Made by a program: the position numbers and the translations under genes. The notes under the pieces are model-generated. The model did not search any database. It was not told the origin of the DNA and saw only the letters and a program-made list of their open reading frames with translations. From CAYUNI01 sp964446245 (GTDB taxonomy: Bacteria; Patescibacteriota; Minisyncoccia; Phycocordibacterales; XYD1-FULL-46-19): a stretch of DNA of 10,924 bases. The stretch covers positions 1-10,924 of the forward strand of contig CAYUNI010000017.1 of the NCBI GenBank assembly GCA_964446245.1, written 5' to 3'. Of this stretch, positions 6,135 to 10,924 are shown in pieces; position 1 is the first letter of the stretch, and each line of letters begins with the position of its first letter.

Positions 6135-6163
6135 ATTATATTCCCGCTTCCACCCAAGAGCAA
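6135..6163 (-). promoter_or_regulatory. Candidate promoter P2 of the surface-protein gene
   Basis: The minus strand has a perfect TATAAT (6135-6140) with TTGCTC (6158-6163) 17 bp upstream. Its -35 is weak but its -10 is perfect. P1 and P2 may both be used. Confidence 0.4.
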
Positions 6164-6182
6164 CCAGGCAATGGCTGAATGA

Positions 6183-6191
6183 TGTGGATAA
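6183..6191 (-). other. Isolated DnaA-box-like 9-mer
   Basis: TGTGGATAA, the complement of TTATCCACA, is the fifth perfect copy in the window. It is followed by a small hairpin GAGGT/ACCTC (6195-6208). It lies upstream of the surface-protein promoters. Confidence 0.35.
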
Positions 6192-6289
6192 GTAGAGGTT
6201 TAGACCTCCAAAATACGGTCATATAACTAAGTCTAAGTATAGCAAAAAGGGAGGGAAAAAGCAATGGTATGGTACGAATGAAAGACAAA

Positions 6290-6437
6290 AAGGTCCGGCC
6301 TTGGGCTCCCTTAAGGTCAGACCTTAAAATGCAAAATAAAGACTCGATACTAATGAGAGAGCAGAAAGGTCGGACCTCGCTGGTACTCCAGAGAAGTCCG
6401 ACCTTTTGAGTACAGAAATGCCGAAAACCCCGATCTT
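6290..6437. repeat. Family-2 palindromic repeat, copy A
   Basis: In order: AAGGTCCGGCCTT (6290-6302); a perfect palindrome TTAAGGTC-A-GACCTTAA (6311-6327); a 31-bp stretch absent from copy B (about 6334-6364); then a hairpin with 11-bp perfect arms AAAGGTCGGAC (6365-6375) and GTCCGACCTTT (6396-6406) around the 20-nt loop CTCGCTGGTACTCCAGAGAA; then a degenerate outer arm (AACCCCGATCTT, 6426-6437). The module from 6299 onwards aligns in direct orientation with 7473-7579, except that the loop is inverted. It has no coding potential. Confidence 0.8.
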
Positions 6438-6442
6438 AAAAC

Positions 6443-6462
6443 AAGGGTAAAGGACAACCCTT
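6443..6462 (-). terminator. Weak candidate terminator of the winged-helix gene
   Basis: The minus strand has a 6-bp stem AAGGGT/ACCCTT with an 8-nt loop, followed by GTTTT, 15 bp past the stop codon at 6477. The T-run is short. The palindromes of repeat copy A just beyond could add to termination. Confidence 0.4.
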
Positions 6463-6476
6463 AAAATAAATCTGTC

Positions 6477-7325
6477 TTAGAGCTCGGTGGCGAGGATATA
6501 GCGCGCCCAGCGACGATCCCCCTTTTTCTTTAGGACACCACGGTCAACAAGGTCTGATAACTCACGCTGGACAGTCTTCACAGAACACCCCGGTACTGCC
6601 TGAGCAATATCAGTAATAGGTGTCCAGCTCTTACCCTTAATAAAGTTTACGATAGATTCTCGACGACCATCTTTTTGACGAGGGGATACAGCAATATGGG
6701 ACCTAGCAATATGCCCTTTAGAAACTTCGGAGAGACCTTTAGAAGTAGCTGATTGATGAGGGACAAAAGAGGTGTGATAATGTCCCTTATCACCCGATTC
6801 TATTTTATGAGACAAATGTCCTTGAGAAGCATGGGTTGATGTAGCCTCTGGTAAAAGCAAATAATTTTCCAAAAATCTATCCCCTTCCCGAGTTCTAATT
6901 TGAGAAAGAATTTTTTCTGTTTCTTGTTTAAGTAAACCAAAATTCATCTCCGAAACAAACCCCCCTGCCAAAGCTAAATCCAAAAGGGAAATTATCTGCT
7001 CCAGCTTAGACGACAAATCAGAAAGCAAGGGGTAGCGATAATAGGACAAATCTTCAGACAAACGACGATCGTGTCCTGCCGGTAAATGCCGACCAGTGGC
7101 GACTCGCCGGCCATTAAAGATTAGGTTGAACTTGTCTGATAAAAGCTCTAGCGCTTCCGTACGAAGACGCCATTTGATAGGCTCACTGTCCGATACAAAT
7201 GAAGTGATGAGATAAATAGCCTTAGCCAGCTTCTTTCTTTTCAAAGAAACAAACTGCAAAAAGTCTGGGGTTAGAGACACTCCAGAGGAACCGTCTTTTA
7301 CAATATTATCTCTGTCTTTTTCCAT
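6477..7325 (-). CDS. Winged-helix DNA-binding protein with N-terminal helical domain
   Basis: A 282-residue protein. Residues 20-155 are all-helical (two bundles, about 20-66 and 93-155) and resemble an N-terminal domain recurrent in CPR proteins, with K34-L-A-K-A-I-Y-L-I-T-S-F and E48-P-I-K-W-R-L-R. Residues 160-218 are a flexible linker holding eight histidines. Residues 221-277 are a DeoR-like winged helix: a first helix R221-R-E-S-I-V-N-F-I-K, a recognition helix near S248-V-K-T-V-Q-R-E-L-S-D-L, and a wing near K266-K-K-G-D-R-R-W. It is probably a cytoplasmic transcription regulator; its target is unknown. A near-consensus promoter stands 37 bp upstream. The sequence AAGGGA 7 bp before the ATG is the best ribosome-binding site in the window. 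The gene sits alone between two copies of the family-2 palindromic repeat, which are candidate sites for it only by proximity. Confidence 0.8.
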   Translation of the reverse strand: MEKDRDNIVKDGSSGVSLTPDFLQFVSLKRKKLAKAIYLITSFVSDSEPIKWRLRTEALELLSDKFNLIFNGRRVATGRHLPAGHDRRLSEDLSYYRYPLLSDLSSKLEQIISLLDLALAGGFVSEMNFGLLKQETEKILSQIRTREGDRFLENYLLLPEATSTHASQGHLSHKIESGDKGHYHTSFVPHQSATSKGLSEVSKGHIARSHIAVSPRQKDGRRESIVNFIKGKSWTPITDIAQAVPGCSVKTVQRELSDLVDRGVLKKKGDRRWARYILATEL

Positions 7326-7362
7326 ATTTTGTCCCTTATTTGAGTCTTTTATTATGTCCTTT

Positions 7363-7391
7363 ATTATACACCGCTAGAAAATAAAGGTCAA
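7363..7391 (-). promoter_or_regulatory. Near-consensus sigma-70 promoter of the winged-helix gene
   Basis: The minus strand has TTGACC (7386-7391, five of six), a 17-bp spacer and a perfect TATAAT (7363-7368). The expected start is near 7356, giving a leader of about 30 nt. It is the strongest promoter in the window. Repeated GGACA words follow in the leader. Confidence 0.8.
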
Positions 7392-7472
7392 GGACTAGAT
7401 GCTGATTCTCGCGGATGAGACGCAGATTTACGATGCTGAGTGAATATGAGAGCGGGAACAAAGAGGATCAAT

Positions 7473-7579
7473 CTTGGGATCCACTAAAGGTCGGGGCTTG
7501 AAATGCAGAAAGGTCGGACTTCTCTGGAGTACCAGCGAGGTCCGACCTTTTGAATACAGAAATCGAAAGCCCCGACCTT
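7473..7579. repeat. Family-2 palindromic repeat, copy B (nested hairpins, inverted loop)
   Basis: The outer 13-bp perfect arms AAGGTCGGGGCTT (7487-7499) and AAGCCCCGACCTT (7567-7579) enclose an inner hairpin. The inner arms AAAGGTCGGAC (7509-7519) and GTCCGACCTTT (7540-7550) surround the 20-nt loop TTCTCTGGAGTACCAGCGAG. That loop is the exact reverse complement of copy A's loop, although the outer flanks match copy A in direct orientation. Confidence 0.85.
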
Positions 7580-7597
7580 GGGTGCAAAATTCAAAAA

Positions 7598-7709
7598 AGC
7601 CAGACCTTAAAATACAAAAATGGCGAAGAAGTCCGACCCGCCCGACACGCAAGACAAGCTTGACGAGTCGTTGCGGGCGGGCCTTGGAATCCCTTAAGGT
7701 CAGACTTCT
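7598..7709. repeat. Further family-2 palindromes with a GC-rich hairpin
   Basis: AAGCCAGACCTTAA (7597-7610) is another member of the motif family. AGAAGTCCGACC (7627-7638) pairs with GGTCAGACTTCT (7698-7709) at 11 of 12 positions. Inside this, CCCGCCCG (7637-7644) and CGGGCGGG (7674-7681) form an 8-bp GC stem around a 29-nt loop containing CAAGCTTG. The words CTTGG..TCCCTTAAGGTCAGAC (7683-7705) repeat the left part of copy A. No gene is present. Confidence 0.65.
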
Positions 7710-7754
7710 GTAAATTCGGGGATAAAATAATTAGTAATAAAAGAATAAAAGCGA

Positions 7755-7760
7755 TATAAT
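7755..7760 (+). promoter_or_regulatory. Possible -10 of the ftsK promoter
   Basis: A perfect TATAAT lies 112 bp before the ftsK ATG. The -35 (TAGTAA at 7732-7737) matches only three of six, so this is tentative. Confidence 0.35.
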
Positions 7761-7770
7761 TAGAAAGATA

Positions 7771-7788
7771 AAATTAAAATTTTAATTT
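7771..7788. repeat. Perfect 18-bp AT palindrome in the ftsK leader
   Basis: AAATTAAAATTTTAATTT is its own reverse complement and lies just downstream of the possible ftsK -10. It could be an operator or a bent AT tract; in such AT-rich DNA it may also be chance. The rest of 7789-7871 shows nothing further, and the ftsK ATG has no Shine-Dalgarno sequence. Confidence 0.4.
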
Positions 7789-7871
7789 AGAAACCGAAGC
7801 AAACCGCCAACAGAAAATCTCCTCAAATTATAGTATTCTAACGCAAAGTTAAGCTCGGTCGTAATACAAAA

Positions 7872-10136
7872 ATGGGACGCAAAAAACGAAAAAATAATTC
7901 AAAAGAAATTAAAGATTTTGACAACAAAAAATCAGCCAAAATATCTGATCAAGAAAATTCCAATTGGCCGGGACCAAAACTCAACTTAAAAGAGCAGACT
8001 AAATACGCCGCTCTCTCAATCCTCTGCTTGGCGCTCGCCGTCTTCTTTCTCTTATCGCGTTTTGACCAAGCGGGTATCGCTGGCCGAAATACTTATCAAG
8101 CCTTCGACGGTCTCTTTGGCGGTGGCTACTTCCTGCTTCCTATTATTTTTCTTTTCTGGGCAGTATCATTCTTTCGATCAATGCGCCCAAACTTCATGCT
8201 CACCCGCCTCTTAGGTGGACTACTTCTCTTTATCTCTGGTCTCGGCCTCGCCTCAATCCTCTTTGGAGACGAAGCTGGCGGTCTTGTCGGTCAGGTAATC
8301 GCCGGCCCCATCGTTGCTTGGTTTGATGTTTATATTAGTGTGGTATTCCTAAGCGCACTTTCTCTCATCTCTCTCTTGATTGTCTTTGACGCAGATTTAA
8401 GTTGGGAAACAGTAAAAAAACTTTGGTCGAAAGATACTCCCCCATTACCTCTCGATGAGCTCTCACCAAATGAAGATAAAGCTGCTGACAAAATGCTCAC
8501 GGCGGTAGCCCAAGCTGAAGATCAAGCAGAAAAAGAAAACGCCCAAAAAGAAGAATCGACGAGACGCAAACTCGACGACAGGTCCAACAACAAAAACGAT
8601 GACGGACTCTTTGCTAGCCTAATGTCGTTCGGTCGAAAAGGAAGTGGTGGAAAGTTTTCCCCTCCCCCTCTAGAACTTCTCGAACGCGATAGTGGTAAAG
8701 TCGGCGCTGGCGATATCAAAGCCAATATGAATATCATAAAGAGAACTCTTCTCAATTTCGGCATCAATGTCGAAATGGATGAAGTTTCAATCGGCCCTTC
8801 GGTGACCCGCTATGCCTTAAAGCCCGCGGAAGGAATGAAGCTCTCTCGAATCGTGAATCTTCAAAACGACCTCTCGCTTGCCCTTGCCGCCCACCCTCTC
8901 CGCATCGAAGCACCGATCCCCGGTAAATCTTTAGTCGGTATTGAAATTCCCAACAAGACTAAAGCGACCGTCGGCCTAGCATCAATGCTTGGCACTCCAG
9001 AATTTCAAAATTCACCTCACCCACTCTATGTTGCGCTAGGAAAAGGGATCTCTGGGCTACCTCAATACGCCAACCTAGCCAAGGCGCCCCATATGTTAAT
9101 CGCAGGGGCAACAGGTTCAGGTAAGTCAGTGACAATTCACACAATCATCACTTCACTTCTCTATCGCAATCCGCCAGAAAATATGCGCTTTATCATGGTC
9201 GACCCAAAACGCGTCGAACTCACTCTTTACAACAAAATTCCTCACCTCCTCACTCCAGTGATTACCGACGCTAAAAAAGCAATTGTCTCTTTGCGTTGGG
9301 CCGCCAAAGAAATGGACCGCCGCTACGATATTTTGGAGGCTAATTCTGTGCGCGATATCCAGTCTTATCACAAAAATATCTTGGCGCCAGCATTAGCTGA
9401 TGCTGATAAAAAACCAGTCAATAATGATGATGAAACGCCAGAAATAGAGCGAATGCCTTATATTGTTATTATTATTGACGAATTGGCCGATATTATGACC
9501 AGCTATCCTCGCGAATTAGAAGCGGCGATTGTTCGCTTAGCCCAAATGTCCCGAGCCGTCGGTATTCACCTTTTACTTTCCACCCAGCGACCAAGTGTCG
9601 AAGTAATTACTGGTCTAATCAAAGCTAATATTCCTTCACGAATCGCCCTACAAGTCGCCTCACAAATAGATTCCCGAACAATTATCGATATGGCTGGAGC
9701 CGAGAAATTACTTGGCGCAGGTGATATGCTCTTTATGTCTGGCGAAATGTCTAAACCAGTTCGTGTGCAATCCGCCTTCATTTCAGAAGCTGAGGTCAAA
9801 AAAGTAGTAAGCTATTTAGCTGAAAATTATCGCGATGAAGTGCCGACCGAAATCAATCTCGATATGAATGAAGCAATTACTAGCTCTAATAAAGCCTCTT
9901 TCGCAACCGCTCTAGATAATAGCGACAGTGACGACGACCTCTATGAAGAAGCTAGGATGGCGGTCCTCGAAGCCGGCAAAGCTTCTGCCTCTTACCTCCA
10001 GCGCAAACTCAAAGTAGGCTACGCCCGAGCAGCTCGTCTCTTAGACATGCTCGAAGAGCGAGGAGTAATCGGCGCGGGCGATGGCGCCAAACCACGACAA
10101 GTATTTGATCAAAAGCCGTCAGAAACGCTAGAATAA
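7872..10136 (+). CDS. ftsK: DNA translocase FtsK/SpoIIIE
   Basis: A 754-residue protein. The N-terminus is basic, then come four transmembrane helices (about 44-64, 83-102, 110-132 and 149-174). A charged, low-complexity linker follows (185-265), short like SpoIIIE's rather than the very long E. coli one. The alpha domain is at about 282-375. The RecA-like motor has Walker A G412-A-T-G-S-G-K-S and Walker B I531-V-I-I-I-D-E537, and the family block L568-L-S-T-Q-R-P-S. Residues 688-748 form the gamma winged helix that reads polar DNA guide sequences. All motifs are intact, so this should be an active hexameric pump that moves the chromosome through the closing division septum. The ATG at 7872 gives the full basic N-terminus before the first helix. 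It is the first gene of a plus-strand cluster leading into recA. Confidence 0.97.
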   Translation: MGRKKRKNNSKEIKDFDNKKSAKISDQENSNWPGPKLNLKEQTKYAALSILCLALAVFFLLSRFDQAGIAGRNTYQAFDGLFGGGYFLLPIIFLFWAVSFFRSMRPNFMLTRLLGGLLLFISGLGLASILFGDEAGGLVGQVIAGPIVAWFDVYISVVFLSALSLISLLIVFDADLSWETVKKLWSKDTPPLPLDELSPNEDKAADKMLTAVAQAEDQAEKENAQKEESTRRKLDDRSNNKNDDGLFASLMSFGRKGSGGKFSPPPLELLERDSGKVGAGDIKANMNIIKRTLLNFGINVEMDEVSIGPSVTRYALKPAEGMKLSRIVNLQNDLSLALAAHPLRIEAPIPGKSLVGIEIPNKTKATVGLASMLGTPEFQNSPHPLYVALGKGISGLPQYANLAKAPHMLIAGATGSGKSVTIHTIITSLLYRNPPENMRFIMVDPKRVELTLYNKIPHLLTPVITDAKKAIVSLRWAAKEMDRRYDILEANSVRDIQSYHKNILAPALADADKKPVNNDDETPEIERMPYIVIIIDELADIMTSYPRELEAAIVRLAQMSRAVGIHLLLSTQRPSVEVITGLIKANIPSRIALQVASQIDSRTIIDMAGAEKLLGAGDMLFMSGEMSKPVRVQSAFISEAEVKKVVSYLAENYRDEVPTEINLDMNEAITSSNKASFATALDNSDSDDDLYEEARMAVLEAGKASASYLQRKLKVGYARAARLLDMLEERGVIGAGDGAKPRQVFDQKPSETLE

Positions 10137-10151
10137 AGTACCAATTTAAAT

Positions 10152-10520
10152 ATGACCTATAATTGTCACGACAAACAAAAATATCTAGGTCTGGGAATAA
10201 TCACCAGTATCTTGATTGTGACAATCGTCTATTCTGGCTTTAAAGTCAAAGATATTTTTAGCGGGCCAGATATTGAGATTATCTCACCTCAAGTTGGCGA
10301 GATCGCCAAACAATCTTTCGTCTCGATCACTGGCCAAGCTAAACGAATCACCAAGCTCTATCTCAATGATCGAAAGATTTTTACCGACGATGCTGGTAAT
10401 TTTCGAGAATCCCTCCTCTTAGCTAGTGGCTACAATGTCTGGGAAGTTCGAGCGGAAGATAATTATGGGCGAAAAATTATTAAAAAAATAGAATTAGTAA
10501 ATAAATCAACTACAAATTAG
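10152..10520 (+). CDS. Small membrane-anchored beta-domain protein (Glucodextranase domain B-like)
   Basis: A 122-residue protein. Residues 11-29 form one transmembrane segment, followed by an extracytoplasmic domain, residues 38-115. The domain has the signature of Glucodextran_B/PKD-like immunoglobulin folds: P39-D-I-E-I-I-S-P-Q, a V57-S-I-T-G strand, T78-D-D-A-G-N-F, and L90-A-S-G-Y-N-V-W-E-V-R-A-E-D. No catalytic residue is seen. It begins 15 bp after the ftsK stop and 40 bp before recA, so co-transcription is likely. A structural or binding role at the cell envelope is the most that can be inferred; a division link through ftsK is guilt by neighbourhood only. Confidence 0.75.
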   Translation: MTYNCHDKQKYLGLGIITSILIVTIVYSGFKVKDIFSGPDIEIISPQVGEIAKQSFVSITGQAKRITKLYLNDRKIFTDDAGNFRESLLLASGYNVWEVRAEDNYGRKIIKKIELVNKSTTN

Positions 10521-10560
10521 TAATTACAAATCATAACTTAAAAATTAGAGAAATATCATT

Positions 10561-10924
10561 ATGGCGCTAAAGAAAAAAGCAGCAAAAGAAAAGAAAGGAG
10601 AAAATGTCGGTGTCTCTGAGGCAATCCGAGCAATCCAAAGTAAATTTGGCGATGAGGCGATCATGAAATTAGGTGACAAGCCAAAGGTTGGTGTCGATGC
10701 CGTCTCAACTGGATCACTCGGTCTTGATATGGCTCTAGGTGTGGCCGGTGTCCCCCGTGGAAGAATTATTGAAATTTTTGGCCCCGAATCATCAGGTAAG
10801 ACGACCCTTGCCCTGCACATAATCGCCGAGTCACAAAAAGAAGGCGGGATCTGTGCCTTTATCGATGCCGAGCATGCTTTAGATCCAGAATATTCTGCCA
10901 GACTAGGGGTAAAAATAGATGATC
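10561..10924 (+). CDS. recA: Recombinase RecA, N-terminal part (runs off the window)
   Basis: The first 121 residues are readable. After a basic, lysine-rich start (3-12) comes the N-terminal oligomerisation helix (A21-I-R-A-I-Q-S-K-F-G-D-E-A-I-M-K-L-G), then S49-T-G-S-L-G-L-D, the Walker A G74-P-E-S-S-G-K-T-T and the segment A99-F-I-D-A-E-H-A-L-D-P, all near-invariant in RecA. It forms filaments on single-stranded DNA for strand exchange and repair. It follows the small membrane protein by 40 bp; no separate promoter or LexA box was recognised in that gap, so read-through from ftsK is plausible. No frame damage is seen up to the window end. Confidence 0.97.
   Translation, partial: MALKKKAAKEKKGENVGVSEAIRAIQSKFGDEAIMKLGDKPKVGVDAVSTGSLGLDMALGVAGVPRGRIIEIFGPESSGKTTLALHIIAESQKEGGICAFIDAEHALDPEYSARLGVKIDD

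Noticed and set aside
6240..6262. KOPS-like guide sequence for FtsK (GGGAGGG near 6249)
   Set aside because: It lacks the spacing base of GGGNAGGG, and a single match would not be informative.
6290..7709. Possible insertion sequence with the flanking repeats as its ends
   Set aside because: The enclosed gene is a winged-helix protein with no transposase motif, the repeats are direct rather than terminal inverted, and no target duplication is visible.
7428..7713. Overlapping open frames on both strands (7428-7652 minus and 7474-7713 plus)
   Set aside because: They read through the palindromic repeat block; their proteins only mirror the repeats and lack any domain or ribosome-binding site.
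10545..10820. Minus-strand open frame of 91 codons
   Set aside because: Antisense to the clearly recognisable start of recA.

Overview
The window most resembles a genome fragment from a Candidate Phyla Radiation (Patescibacteria) bacterium, probably of the Parcubacteria group. This rests on the gene mix rather than on any marker search: small single-pass membrane proteins with lamin-tail-like or Glucodextranase-B-like folds, a secreted peptidoglycan-binding/beta-rich surface protein, an ftsK - small membrane protein - recA cluster, almost no Shine-Dalgarno sequences, and the standard genetic code.

Layout. Positions 1-2805 hold a minus-strand three-gene operon. Its order of transcription is a membrane-anchored lamin-tail-like protein, a membrane-anchored NTF2-like hypothetical protein, and a secreted zinc phospholipase C/S1-P1 nuclease-like enzyme that is cut off by the window edge. 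Positions 2806-3930 hold a self-contained REP/RAYT unit: an HUH-type REP-associated tyrosine transposase gene (minus) between two identical, direct 54-bp palindromic elements (REPINs), with a solo REP palindrome touching the transposase start codon. Four perfect 9-bp DnaA-box-like sequences lie in or next to these REPINs, two of them in the REPIN loops. A G-quadruplex-type G-run follows. A terminator at 4001-4028 closes the next gene, a 617-residue minus-strand surface protein (4068-5921). The 3' end of that gene contains the complete 29-nt Illumina P5 oligonucleotide, preceded by its T-spacer, so the assembly is artefactual there.

Positions 5922-7871 hold a minus-strand winged-helix regulator gene (6477-7325) with a near-consensus promoter. 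It is bracketed on both sides by copies of a second palindromic repeat family (core AAAGGTCGGAC). The 20-nt loop of the central hairpin is exactly inverted between the two copies while the flanks stay in direct orientation.

From 7872 to the right edge all genes are on the plus strand: ftsK (DNA translocase), a small membrane protein, and the start of recA. Chromosome segregation and recombination functions therefore lie next to two repeat families that are themselves recombination substrates. All genes left of about 7.4 kb are on the minus strand and all genes right of it on the plus strand. No tRNA, rRNA or CRISPR array was seen.
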